NCBI GenBank assembly: GCA_938049075.1
Contig: CALICZ010000015.1
Location: forward strand, 1-11,158
Length of the DNA: 11,158 nt
Reading direction: 5' to 3'
Origin: an uncultured Candidatus Saccharibacteria bacterium
Lineage (GTDB): Bacteria > Patescibacteriota > Saccharimonadia > Saccharimonadales > Saccharimonadaceae
The notes beneath the pieces are model-generated. The model had not been told where the DNA came from. It did not search any database and saw only the letters and a list, made by a program, of their open reading frames with translations. Shown in pieces: positions 1-7,721 of the stretch (position 1 is its first letter; each line of letters opens with the position of its first letter). A program made the translations under genes and the position numbers.

Positions 1-1
1 G

Positions 2-538
2 CTCGTGCCAGGGTTTCGTGATTTTGCTGAGACTGCCCTCAAAACATACTTGACAACGATATTCGTTATTTTTATTCATGTTGTTATTTTGCAGTTAGCC
101 TCGTCGCTGCTAGTCGGCCTTGCTCAAGCGCCACAAGGGAGTGGTGTCCTAATGGCAATTGTCACTGGAATTGCGACGATTGTGATGCTGCTCAAAGTGC
201 AGGGGGTGATGCTGCAACTGAGCTATGTTGGTATGGGTGCTCGTTCGATGAAGCAGCTTGGCGGACAGTTTATCAATGGTATCAACTATGTGGCTGGACC
301 TCATTCAATGCTTGCGCAGCGAACAATGGCGCGGGTGAGGCAGAAAACCTTTATGGCGAAGACACGAATACGTACTGCATTACGGCCAAAGATGACACAA
401 GTAACTGTACCATCAACAAAAGCGCAACCAGTCCATCAGTCACTTCGCACACCATCGTCTGTGTACGCGACGAAACGAGTGCAGCGTGATACGCCATCGC
501 ATCAGCGTGTATCGCCACAAGAAAAAGGGAGAAAATGA
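2..538 (+). CDS. VirB6/TrbL-like T4SS membrane protein, C-terminal part (5' partial)
   Basis: The frame is open from the first bases of the window, so this is the 3' part of a longer gene. The GTG at position 5 is internal and not a convincing start. The visible protein has two hydrophobic stretches (about residues 14-40 and 48-70, counted from that GTG), with small and aliphatic residues typical of polytopic T4SS subunits. They are followed by a soluble, basic, Thr/Gln/Arg-rich tail of about 90 residues. The identification as a VirB6/TrbL-like channel subunit rests on this topology and on its position directly before a PrgI-like gene and VirB4, the usual order in Gram-positive and CPR T4SS clusters. 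No catalytic motif is expected. The stop overlaps the next start by ATGA. The topology is clear, but the family name is inferred. Confidence 0.6.
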   Translation, partial: LVPGFRDFAETALKTYLTTIFVIFIHVVILQLASSLLVGLAQAPQGSGVLMAIVTGIATIVMLLKVQGVMLQLSYVGMGARSMKQLGGQFINGINYVAGPHSMLAQRTMARVRQKTFMAKTRIRTALRPKMTQVTVPSTKAQPVHQSLRTPSSVYATKRVQRDTPSHQRVSPQEKGRK

Positions 539-1053
539 TGAGGGTATCAGTTGTCCCAGCTCAAGTTACCACGGTAGAGGATCGAATCATCGGTTGTCTT
601 GGTTTTATGCAAATCCTTATTTTAGTGAGTGCCATAGTATGTGGAGCTGGGGTGTTTGTTGTGTTGCCGCCAATGATGGGTGAAGCGTGGTATAAATATG
701 GCATCATAGCGGCTGTGTTGGTGGTTGGTAGCACATTGTCGATACGGGTCAGGGGAGTCATTCTCGCTCACTGGGTTGGTATAATTGTTCGCTATAACCA
801 GCGTCCAATGTATTATGTTGCGGATAAAAATACGACGGCATATCGCCAGAGAGGCAAAGACATAGATATAGACGACCAAGCGCATATGCCAGCACACGCA
901 TCACCTCGTACAGTGAGTCGCCGTCAGTCAGTTCATCTTGATGTGTCGGCGAGAGCCAAAGCTCGTGCTGTGATTGATGACCCCGCGGCTCACATACGCA
1001 TAGCAACTGATACAAAAGGAGGCGTTCATGTTCGGATTACACAAGTCAACTAA
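535..1053 (+). CDS. PrgI-family T4SS membrane protein (VirB3-equivalent)
   Basis: A protein of 172 residues. Its N-terminus reads VPAQVTTVEDRIIG, resembling the PrgI-family opening in which a VP-x(n)-EDKI(I/L)G segment precedes two close transmembrane helices. The helices are at about residues 20-45 and 52-70, followed by a short Arg-rich loop and a hydrophilic tail of about 90 residues. PrgI-like proteins are small inner-membrane T4SS components that sit beside VirB4 and are treated as VirB3 counterparts. Two adjacent ATG codons (535 and 538) are possible starts. The AGGGAG at 526-531 is better spaced for the second, so the true protein may lack the first Met. The gene overlaps its upstream neighbour by 4 nt and the downstream TraC-like gene by 26 nt, implying coupled translation. 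Confidence 0.75.
   Translation: MMRVSVVPAQVTTVEDRIIGCLGFMQILILVSAIVCGAGVFVVLPPMMGEAWYKYGIIAAVLVVGSTLSIRVRGVILAHWVGIIVRYNQRPMYYVADKNTTAYRQRGKDIDIDDQAHMPAHASPRTVSRRQSVHLDVSARAKARAVIDDPAAHIRIATDTKGGVHVRITQVN
1015..1022 (+). promoter_or_regulatory. Strong ribosome-binding site of the TraC-like gene
   Basis: AAAGGAGG lies 5 nt before the ATG at 1028, inside the end of the PrgI-like gene. It fixes the start of the next gene despite the 26-nt overlap. Confidence 0.8.
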
Positions 1054-1660
1054 GAAAGCGAGTGCTCGCCAGCAAATTGCAATACAGGGTGTGCAGGATG
1101 GAGTGTTGGAATTACCGGGCAGACGGTATCGAATGATTGTATCGGTATCGGCCGTAAACTTTGAGCTGCGGAGTGAGGAAGAACAAGATGTGATTATTGA
1201 TACATATGAGAGTTTTCTCAACTCTATCAGCTGGCCAATTCAGATCCTTGTGCGAACCCGCAAGATCACAATGAATGCCTATCTTGCTGAATTACATGCA
1301 CAGCAGCAGGCTGAGACAGTACCAATGTATCAAGAGCAGTTGCAACGCTACCGAGCATTCATCCGTTCTCTGATTGCAAATAATACCATTATGACACGTC
1401 GCTTTTATATCGTTATTCCATACCAGCCAACTGAGAAGGCAGATGACTCATTTATTCGTGAGCAACTCCTGCTTCGAGCTGATATCCTTGCAAAAGGCAT
1501 GGCGCGCCTGGGTATGCGAGCATATCCGCTTGATAGTTTGGCAGTGCTTGAATTATTTTATAGCTTTTATAGCCCGATACAGGCAAAAACGCAGCCACTG
1601 ACCGAGCAAGCACTTCGTATGATTTACCAGACAATTGTACAAAAGGAGAAAGTATCATGA
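1028..1660 (+). CDS. TraC-like protein (VirB4 N-terminal-domain-like)
   Basis: A soluble protein of 210 residues with no membrane segment, signal peptide or nucleotide-binding motif. Residues about 37-80 (VNFELRSEEEQD, then SWPIQILVRTRK) resemble the N-terminal region of TraC/VirB4-type proteins: a beta-rich half followed by a long Gln/Arg-rich helical region. Its length plus that of the following VirB4 (210 + 586) is close to the usual 780-850 residues of a full VirB4, so the two genes look like a natural split of one VirB4, or a separate platform subunit derived from it. The start is set by the strong ribosome-binding site at 1015-1022. The stop overlaps the VirB4 start by ATGA. A role as VirB4 partner at the inner-membrane platform is inferred. 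Confidence 0.7.
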   Translation: MFGLHKSTKKASARQQIAIQGVQDGVLELPGRRYRMIVSVSAVNFELRSEEEQDVIIDTYESFLNSISWPIQILVRTRKITMNAYLAELHAQQQAETVPMYQEQLQRYRAFIRSLIANNTIMTRRFYIVIPYQPTEKADDSFIREQLLLRADILAKGMARLGMRAYPLDSLAVLELFYSFYSPIQAKTQPLTEQALRMIYQTIVQKEKVS

Positions 1661-3417
1661 CGAAGTGTTTTACAAAACTGGTCAGTTGGCTCCAAGCACA
1701 GGTGCAGCTCCAACCAAAGAAGCGTACTGCGCAGCAACACGAACGAGACATTCTCTTTGGTGAACAAGATATGATTGATGTCATAACGTATGCTGGATTA
1801 CAAGAACAGGCTGACTATGTATGCATTGATGGTGTTTATATGCGCACGCTTGCTATTGTTGGCTATCCATTCGTTGCTAGCTCAGGCTGGATGGATAGCC
1901 TGATAACGTTTCATCATGATAGCGATATGAGCTACCACCTCCACGAGGTTAATGCGCATGTCGCCTTACCAAAGCTGCAGCGCAAGATTACCGAGCTTGA
2001 GTCAATGCGTCGAGCAATGGTGCGCGATGGCAAAATTGTTGGCTCCGAAATTAGTGATCCGCTTGAGTCGGCGATTGAGCTGCGCGATAAAATTCAGCGT
2101 GGGCAAGAGAAATTGTTTCAGCTTGCGGTGTATGTGTGTGTCCGAGCCGACAGTAAAGCGGAACTGGACAAAACAACACGGCTTCTCGAAGCAAATCTAT
2201 CAGCGCAGCTATTTTATGCAAAAGTGGCTCGCTACCAACAGCTTGAAGCGCTGCAGGCTATTATGCCACGTGGTGATGACCAGCTGGCGCAAAGACGGAA
2301 TCTCGATAGCTCAAGCGCAGCTCTGACGTTTCCGTTTATGTCGTCAGAATTAGTCCATGAGACGGGTATTTTGTATGGAGTGAATGCGTCAAATAACTCG
2401 CTGGTCATTGTTGATCGATTTTGCTTGCCGAATGCAAATTCGATTACGTTTGCTCAATCTGGCGCAGGTAAAAGCTACACAACGAAGGTGGAAATTATTC
2501 GCCAGTTGATGCAGGGAACGCGAGTAATTGTGATTGACCCTGAGCGAGAATACCAGCGACTGACGGAGTCATGTCACGGCACATACATAAAGCTATCGAC
2601 ACGAAGTAAGCAAAAGATCAATCCATTTGATACGGCAACAACTTATCGCGACACCGACGGTAGTGCAGAGCATATGCAAGATGTGATGGAGATTATTAGT
2701 CTGATGGTTGAGGGTTTATCGGCTCGCGAAAAAGCAGCGGTTGATAAAGCACTTGTTGGAATTTATAAAAAGGCAAAGCAGCAACCACCACTGCTTGCAG
2801 ACCTCTATGCAGAGCTGCGCAAGCGTCGCCAAACAAAACTATGCGAGAAGCTTGAGAAGTATATCTCTGGTTCGCTGGCCCATGTATTTAATGAACCCAC
2901 GAATGTTACCCTTGATAACCGCTTAGTAGTGTTTGACATCAAGGATATGCCAGAAAATCTTCGTCAGATCATGATGCTGATCATTGCTCATTTTGTTAAT
3001 CACTGTGTGATGGCGCACCCGGCAAAGCATTTGCTGGTGATTGATGAAGGCTGGCTTCTGTTGCAACATGAAGAATCAGCACGATTTGTCGCTGGACTGG
3101 TGCGGCGTGCTCGCAAATATTACCTAGGCGTCTCGATAATTTCGCAGCAAGCGAACGACTTTCTCCATAATGAATACGGGCGTGCTATTGCGTCGCAAAG
3201 TGCAATGCGGATCTTGATGCGCCAAGATACAACGACAATCAAGGGTGTGGTTGACGAGTTTGGATTGAGTGAATATGAGCATAGCTTTTTATTGACGTGC
3301 GAGCGAGGTGATGCACTGCTGATTGCCGATCAACAACATGTTGCTGTCAGAATTGTCGCAGCTGAGCATGAGCACCCGTGTATTACAACTGACCCGGCAG
3401 AGGTATATGACACATGA
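1657..3417 (+). CDS. virB4: VirB4-family T4SS ATPase
   Basis: A protein of 586 residues, the motor ATPase that powers assembly of and substrate passage through the T4SS at the cytoplasmic face. The N-terminal 250 residues match the TraC/VirB4 pre-ATPase region. The P-loop AQSGAGKS is at about residues 266-273, with Ala replacing the usual first Gly, followed by the VIDPEREY strand typical of VirB4/TraC. Walker B LLVIDEGW is at about 459-466, and a RRARKYYLG...ISQQ segment follows, characteristic of the family. The protein is shorter than a typical VirB4 because the first domain appears to be encoded by the upstream gene. AAAGGAG at 1641-1647 precedes the ATG at 1657. Overlaps are 4 nt on both sides. 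The family is secure; which secretion or conjugation substrate it serves is not visible. Confidence 0.93.
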   Translation: MTKCFTKLVSWLQAQVQLQPKKRTAQQHERDILFGEQDMIDVITYAGLQEQADYVCIDGVYMRTLAIVGYPFVASSGWMDSLITFHHDSDMSYHLHEVNAHVALPKLQRKITELESMRRAMVRDGKIVGSEISDPLESAIELRDKIQRGQEKLFQLAVYVCVRADSKAELDKTTRLLEANLSAQLFYAKVARYQQLEALQAIMPRGDDQLAQRRNLDSSSAALTFPFMSSELVHETGILYGVNASNNSLVIVDRFCLPNANSITFAQSGAGKSYTTKVEIIRQLMQGTRVIVIDPEREYQRLTESCHGTYIKLSTRSKQKINPFDTATTYRDTDGSAEHMQDVMEIISLMVEGLSAREKAAVDKALVGIYKKAKQQPPLLADLYAELRKRRQTKLCEKLEKYISGSLAHVFNEPTNVTLDNRLVVFDIKDMPENLRQIMMLIIAHFVNHCVMAHPAKHLLVIDEGWLLLQHEESARFVAGLVRRARKYYLGVSIISQQANDFLHNEYGRAIASQSAMRILMRQDTTTIKGVVDEFGLSEYEHSFLLTCERGDALLIADQQHVAVRIVAAEHEHPCITTDPAEVYDT

Positions 3418-4022
3418 TTGGTGTGATTATGCAGGTACTTCGTTTTGGTGTTGGCTTTCGAGTGCGGCGGTTGATTCTCCTCAGTATCGTGACGATTGCA
3501 ATGCTATTTCTTCTACCAATCATCAGCGTACTTTCTTTGGGTGCGCCAACAGTATCTTTTCTTGCGCATACACCAAGCGCACATGCAGCCGAAAAACAAG
3601 GTTTTTATCGTGGCGAGGCAATGCCAGACAACACCTATGCATGGGGGAACTGTACCTGGTGGGCGTATGCAATGCGCAAGTGGGCTGGCAGTCCCATCCC
3701 AACAACATGGGGCAATGCTAACACCTGGGACGATTATGCGAGGCGCGATGGGTATGTTGTTGATCAGACGCCAGCAGTTGGTGCAGTCTACCAAACGGAT
3801 GAGGGCGGCTATGGTCACGTTGCTTATGTCGTTAACGTTGATGATGGAGCAGGTGAATGGACAATTTCTGAGATGAATGCACCAACGTTTAATGTTGTCT
3901 CCCGGCGCACGTTCCCAAAAGATGCAGCCCAATCTGCTCATTTTATTCACACTAAGACAGGAGCATCATCATGGACGCCACAGCTTCCATCGCACATGAC
4001 ATCGTATGGTATGCCACGCTAG
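3414..4022 (+). CDS. Secreted CHAP-domain peptidoglycan hydrolase (VirB1-like role)
   Basis: A protein of 202 residues. A basic start (RRL) and a hydrophobic stretch at about 20-45 are followed by a cleavage-like AHA/AE site near residue 58, so it is exported or anchored. The CHAP domain (cysteine amidase/endopeptidase) covers about 65-180. The nucleophile Cys is in WGNCTWWAY (C80), the general-base His in GGYGHVAYV (H135), and a supporting acid in ISEMNA (E153/N155). Such enzymes cut peptidoglycan to let the secretion apparatus through the wall, replacing the lytic transglycosylase VirB1 in Gram-positive-type systems. The start at 3414 overlaps the VirB4 stop by ATGA, with a modest AGAGG about 10 nt upstream. 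The last 17 codons overlap the coupling-protein gene by 52 nt, an unusually long overlap for this operon. All catalytic residues appear intact. Confidence 0.9.
   Translation: MIGVIMQVLRFGVGFRVRRLILLSIVTIAMLFLLPIISVLSLGAPTVSFLAHTPSAHAAEKQGFYRGEAMPDNTYAWGNCTWWAYAMRKWAGSPIPTTWGNANTWDDYARRDGYVVDQTPAVGAVYQTDEGGYGHVAYVVNVDDGAGEWTISEMNAPTFNVVSRRTFPKDAAQSAHFIHTKTGASSWTPQLPSHMTSYGMPR
3959..3963 (+). promoter_or_regulatory. Ribosome-binding site fixing the VirD4-like start
   Basis: AGGAG lies 7 nt before the ATG at 3971, inside the CHAP gene. With the transmembrane helix beginning only about 13 codons after this ATG, it supports the 52-nt overlap as real rather than a mis-called start. Confidence 0.7.
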
Positions 4023-6559
4023 GTGTTTGTGTACTTATCGGGGGAGGAGTGGTGTGGTGTCTTGTTATCATCCTGTGGTATATCAACAACCGCCGCTATC
4101 TGATGCGTCGATCGCTTGTGTGGCTCGAAATAACGCCACCAGCCACAGCAACAAAAACACCAGAAGCAGTTGAACAATTCTTTACCGTCATTCATGGATT
4201 TGCAGCAGCTCGGTCATATGGTGAGCGTATAGTGCGCCGCGTGTCAGTACTGAGTTGTGAGATTGTTGCGACGCGCCAGAGTGGTGTTCGCTATCTTGTG
4301 CAGGTTGAGCATGCAAAAATGCAAGCCCTGCAGAAAGCTATCATGACACATCTCCCTGAAGCAAAAGTGCGCGAGATCACACGAAGCATCACGAAGCCAA
4401 CGCTGGTGGTTGAATTTCGCGAGACTGGCCACTATACGCTACCACTAACACTTCTCACAACATCCCAACAAAGAGACCCACTGAGCTACGTGATTCATGC
4501 AATGCATGCAATGACTGGTCTGAGCGACGAGGAGGAGATTACTTTTCAGCTTGTTTTCTCGCCAACTCAGGTACGTGGAGCGGAGCGAGCGGCAGAGAGA
4601 CTGATGCATAATGAAAATATTCTGCAGGATAATTATCGCGACAGGTTGAGCGGCGGAGGGAAGCTAATGGCGCTGCTTAAAATGATAACCGGTATAGGTG
4701 CAAGTATAGTGAGCGATATTACAAGCCATCTTACAGCGAGCCATCATCATACGGTGCAACGCTCCCAGCCGTGGATTGACCGCGACCGGCCATGGGCACG
4801 TGGTACCTTTGAGCTTGCAATGATGCAAAGTATTTACCAGAAAGTGACCAAGCCACTCTTTCGTGCCAATGTGCGCATCTTAGTGACAAGCCCTGATGCA
4901 AAACGCTATGCCGAAGTGTTGAAAACCGCTATGGCTGGCTATAGTGCGCCGCCACATCAGCTGCTTAAAGCAACATACAACATACCTATTCTGGCAACAA
5001 TACGGCGGTATAATGCAGTCAACCGATTACCATCATTTATGCCGTGGAACACGCTCACACTTGCTTCAACCGAGCTGGCAAGCCTCTACCACTTTGTGCC
5101 GCATGACAGTAGTCAGGTAGACAACCGTATCGTATCATTGAGTCGCACGCTATCAGCACCAATTTCTCTCAAAGACCATCCAGATTTTTCGGTTGTAATT
5201 GGCCTCAATCGTCATCATGGCATTGAGACACCAATTGGCCTTACCGAGGCGGAACGTGCTCGTCACCAGTATATCGTTGGAGGAACAGGTAGTGGCAAGA
5301 CAACCATGTTGCAATATCAGATTGTACAGGATATGGAACAAGGTAAGGGGCTTGCAATTATTGATCCGCATGGTGATATGGCAGAAACGATGCTGCGCTA
5401 CGTTCCACCAAAACGCATAAAGGATGTTGTCTATTTTAATCCAGATGATCTGGCCTATCCACTTGGTCTTAACCTTCTCGAGATACCACCAGGACTCGAG
5501 GGAACTGCTTTGCTTCGAGAAAAGGATCTCATTACTGAGTCAGTTGTTTCGGTGTTTCGCAAGCTTTTTAGCGATGATGACGCCGGAGGCCATCGTATCG
5601 AATATGTCTTGCGTAATGCAGTGCAGACCGCACTCACACAAAAGGACGCAACACTCTTTACTGTGTTTGAACTGCTGAATAATAATCAGTATCGACGGCG
5701 TGTCATCAAGACACTTACAAATAAGGATTTAGCTAGCTTTTGGGAGCAAGAATTTGGTAAAGCTGGTGGTATGCAAAAGGTAAAGATGACAGCGGGGATT
5801 ACAGCAAAAATTGGTCGTTTCTTGTTCTCTGCTTCAGCTAAGCGCATTCTTGAGCAACCAAAGTCGACGATAGATTTTGATGATATTATCAACTCTGGCA
5901 AAGTTCTCGTATGCAATGTTTCGAAAGGACGACTCGGTGAAGATACTGCGGAGCTCTTTGGTGTGACGATCCTTGCAAAACTCCAATTGGCGAGCTTGCG
6001 TCGAGCACGCATGCCACAAGTACAGCGTCGCCCGTTTTATATTTATGTTGATGAATTTCAGAATTTTGCTACCACGTCTTTTGTGCAGATGCTGTCAGAA
6101 AGTCGCAAATACGGTGTTTTTATGATTATGGCAGAACAATCGACCGCACAACAACGCGACCAACAGACGGTAAATATTATCCTTGCAAATGTCGGTACGA
6201 TCATTTGCTTTCGAACCGGCAGCCCACAAGACGAGCAGCGCCTGCTACCACTGTTTTGGCCCTTTATTGAGGCAGGGGAGATTAGTTGTTTGCCAGCCCA
6301 TCAGTACTATGCTTGCCTTGCAGCAGTGCACGCCCAGGAGCCCCTTTCTGGTGAGACGCTACTACTAACAAGCTCTGGGAGTGATGCCGTGCAGCAGGCA
6401 GTGATTGCTCATTCACGCCAACAATATGCAGGAGAACGAGCAGACGATAGAAAGGATATCAACACACCACCAAAGCGCCACGATACAGAGCTTCGGCCAT
6501 CGAGTGAGCATGGTAAAACAGAAGAAAAACTGATGATTGAGGTGATTGATAAGGAATGA
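3971..6559 (+). CDS. VirD4/TraG-like T4SS coupling ATPase
   Basis: A protein of 862 residues. One N-terminal transmembrane helix (about 14-37) anchors it, followed by a basic stretch and about 390 residues of membrane-proximal region without a recognised motif, of the kind seen in long CPR coupling proteins. The ATPase domain has a textbook Walker A GGTGSGKT (437-444), a following AIIDPHGD strand (about 464-471) typical of VirD4/TraG/TraD DNA-translocase folds, and Walker B YIYVDEFQNF (about 690-699) with a nearby AEQST segment. The C-terminal 60 residues are charged and probably disordered. Coupling proteins recognise substrates (relaxosome DNA or effector proteins) and hand them to the VirB channel, so this gene implies active substrate transfer. 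It ends the operon: the next gene has its own promoter-like element. Family secure; substrate unknown. Confidence 0.92.
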   Translation: MDATASIAHDIVWYATLGVCVLIGGGVVWCLVIILWYINNRRYLMRRSLVWLEITPPATATKTPEAVEQFFTVIHGFAAARSYGERIVRRVSVLSCEIVATRQSGVRYLVQVEHAKMQALQKAIMTHLPEAKVREITRSITKPTLVVEFRETGHYTLPLTLLTTSQQRDPLSYVIHAMHAMTGLSDEEEITFQLVFSPTQVRGAERAAERLMHNENILQDNYRDRLSGGGKLMALLKMITGIGASIVSDITSHLTASHHHTVQRSQPWIDRDRPWARGTFELAMMQSIYQKVTKPLFRANVRILVTSPDAKRYAEVLKTAMAGYSAPPHQLLKATYNIPILATIRRYNAVNRLPSFMPWNTLTLASTELASLYHFVPHDSSQVDNRIVSLSRTLSAPISLKDHPDFSVVIGLNRHHGIETPIGLTEAERARHQYIVGGTGSGKTTMLQYQIVQDMEQGKGLAIIDPHGDMAETMLRYVPPKRIKDVVYFNPDDLAYPLGLNLLEIPPGLEGTALLREKDLITESVVSVFRKLFSDDDAGGHRIEYVLRNAVQTALTQKDATLFTVFELLNNNQYRRRVIKTLTNKDLASFWEQEFGKAGGMQKVKMTAGITAKIGRFLFSASAKRILEQPKSTIDFDDIINSGKVLVCNVSKGRLGEDTAELFGVTILAKLQLASLRRARMPQVQRRPFYIYVDEFQNFATTSFVQMLSESRKYGVFMIMAEQSTAQQRDQQTVNIILANVGTIICFRTGSPQDEQRLLPLFWPFIEAGEISCLPAHQYYACLAAVHAQEPLSGETLLLTSSGSDAVQQAVIAHSRQQYAGERADDRKDINTPPKRHDTELRPSSEHGKTEEKLMIEVIDKE

Positions 6560-6626
6560 GGAGTGGAATAGAGACTGTTCGTCATGTGGCATCTGGATGA
6601 TATAACGCTTAAAAGGGAAAATTATA

Positions 6627-6652
6627 AGTTCTATATTAGTGCTAGAATAGTC
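6627..6652 (+). promoter_or_regulatory. Promoter-like element of the first duplicated cassette
   Basis: An extended -10 (TGC followed by TAGAAT at 6643-6648) lies 32 nt before the ATG at 6681. The 26-nt block matches 7658-7683, in front of the paralogous gene, at 22 of 26 positions. No good -35 is seen at the expected spacing. Conservation in front of both paralogues is the main support. The 120-nt gap from 6560 shows no clear terminator hairpin for the T4SS operon. Confidence 0.6.
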
Positions 6653-6680
6653 AGAGAGTAGGGGGGCGAGGGTAGAAAAT

Positions 6681-7433
6681 ATGCGCAAGAAGAAACTAAG
6701 TGACAACGGCAAACTAAGCTTTCGCACTATCATCTTCCGTGGTGTTCTCTACATGATTATCATTCCGACAGTTATCATGTTGGTAATATTTGGTATATTT
6801 TACACAAAATCTACCATTGCTGATCATATTGCTCAATCACATATGCGGTCATACCTCAAACGTAAGTATGGCCAAGAATTTGTAGTAGAGAATTATCGAA
6901 TCGAGGGAGCTGGCCTTGGAGTAGATGGTGTTGCTAAGGCTGAGGCGTATGCTAAAAGTGACCACACGATTCGATTTATGGTGAAGGGTTTTCCTGGGGA
7001 CGGTCCATACAGTAATAACTATTGGGATGGATACCCCGATATAACATGGGCAAAACACCTCAAAAAGAATATTGATCCTATGATACAAAACGTATTTGGT
7101 GCCGACACATCGCTCGCATCGATAGAAGTCTACAGTATACCTGCAGTAAACCAAAGGATAGGAAAAGAAATACCATTGTATCGTGATGCCTTCCAGCGAT
7201 TTGGTAAAGATATACATGTCGCTGTGCGTATAAAGAGTAGGGTTGTCCATAATGATGTAGCCGCACAGATATACCAGATAATCATCAAGCTGCGAGAGTT
7301 CGGTGTGTCGCTATCTATTAATTATGAGAACCCCATGGTATATGCTGCATTAGTCGAAGAAACAAGTATACGCGGTATACACTCGCCGCAGGATGTAGGG
7401 AAATATATCGAAATGAAGGAGAAAAAGCCATGA
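6681..7433 (+). CDS. Membrane-anchored protein of unknown family, paralogue 1
   Basis: A protein of 250 residues, not assigned to a known family. A Lys/Arg-rich start is followed by a KLSFRTIIFRG motif (11-21), one transmembrane helix (about 22-42) and a soluble domain predicted to lie outside the membrane. There is no lipobox Cys. The soluble part opens with a helix ending in MRSYLKRKYGQEFVV (55-69) and then strand-like segments, a pattern resembling the helix-then-sheet layout of small cystatin-like Gram-positive proteins; this fold resemblance is a guess. It is clearly paralogous to the gene at 7722: the N-termini align without gaps for about 36 residues, and both carry MR-x-YL-x-KKY/RKY and NY-x-IEG motifs. 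A GAGGG-type ribosome-binding site precedes the ATG. Its stop overlaps by ATGA the start of a decayed lipase-like gene, indicating an original two-gene unit. Confidence 0.8.
   Translation: MRKKKLSDNGKLSFRTIIFRGVLYMIIIPTVIMLVIFGIFYTKSTIADHIAQSHMRSYLKRKYGQEFVVENYRIEGAGLGVDGVAKAEAYAKSDHTIRFMVKGFPGDGPYSNNYWDGYPDITWAKHLKKNIDPMIQNVFGADTSLASIEVYSIPAVNQRIGKEIPLYRDAFQRFGKDIHVAVRIKSRVVHNDVAAQIYQIIIKLREFGVSLSINYENPMVYAALVEETSIRGIHSPQDVGKYIEMKEKKP
7415..7421 (+). promoter_or_regulatory. Ribosome-binding site of the decayed lipase-like gene
   Basis: GAAGGAG sits 8 nt before the ATG at 7430, within the last codons of paralogue 1. It shows that the downstream pseudogene once had a properly coupled start. 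Confidence 0.6.
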
Positions 7434-7651
7434 AAATAGAACAATGCTTGGCATTAAGCTCATTATCTTACAGTACATCCCTAAGTAGTTTTGCTTTTAG
7501 TCGCGAGAAGCCACCATTGAGGCGCTCATAAAACAGGGAAAAATTGACAATTATCGCCACAGCGATGGATATATTTCTCTCGAACGCAAACCCCTCTCTT
7601 CTCTCATACCTTGACATCTCATCAACGCTACGACTTTCAAAAGAAGAATAA
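7430..7651 (+). pseudogene. Truncated, frameshifted lipase-like gene remnant, copy 1
   Basis: It starts with ATG overlapping the previous stop (ATGA) and a good ribosome-binding site. The frame reads MKIEQCLALSSLSYS and ends at TAA 7529-7531 after 33 codons. Coding-like sequence resumes in the -1 frame from about 7500 (SREATIEALIKQGKIDNYR, then LERKPLSSL) to TGA at 7612-7614. The block 7579-7621 matches 8534-8576 of copy 2 at 32 of 43 positions. In the LERKPLSSL frame most changes fall in third codon positions and are synonymous, which is the signature of a former plus-strand protein gene. Homology then stops, and the next cassette's promoter follows, so the catalytic half is missing. Calling it a lipase depends on copy 2. 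The block boundaries are approximate. Confidence 0.65.
7579..7621 (+). repeat. Repeat block shared with 8534-8576 (copy 1)
   Basis: A direct repeat 955 nt from its partner, with 32 of 43 positions identical. All 11 differences are transitions. It lies behind paralogue 1 as its partner lies behind paralogue 2, marking the downstream edge of the tandem duplication. Confidence 0.75.
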
Positions 7652-7657
7652 CTCAAT

Positions 7658-7683
7658 AGTTCTGTATTTGCGCTATAATAGTC
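7658..7683 (+). promoter_or_regulatory. Promoter-like element of the second duplicated cassette
   Basis: A perfect -10 TATAAT at 7674-7679 lies within a 26-nt block 22/26 identical to 6627-6652. The preceding 25 nt (A-rich, containing CAAAAGAAGAATAA) also resemble the sequence before the first element. No consensus -35 is evident. The predicted leader to the ATG at 7722 is about 35 nt. Confidence 0.65.
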
Positions 7684-7721
7684 GCGTAGCCAAAAAATAG
7701 GGGTTGTTGGGGGAAGAGAAT

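Noticed and set aside
6560..6626. Terminator after the coupling-protein gene
   Set aside because: No stem with a following T-run could be found; only short imperfect complementarities are present.
7611..7616. TTGACA as a -35 promoter element
   Set aside because: No -10 sequence follows at 15-19 nt, and the bases are part of the conserved lipase-remnant repeat.
7468..7656. Minus-strand open frame of 62 codons between the paralogues
   Set aside because: Comparison of 7579-7621 with 8534-8576 shows third-position, mostly synonymous changes on the plus strand. The minus-strand reading gains many amino-acid changes, and the corresponding second copy has no long minus frame.
7704..7721. Upstream TTG start for paralogue 2
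   Set aside because: ATG 7722 gives exact alignment with paralogue 1 and uses the GGGGGAAGAG ribosome-binding site, which would lie inside the coding region if TTG were used.
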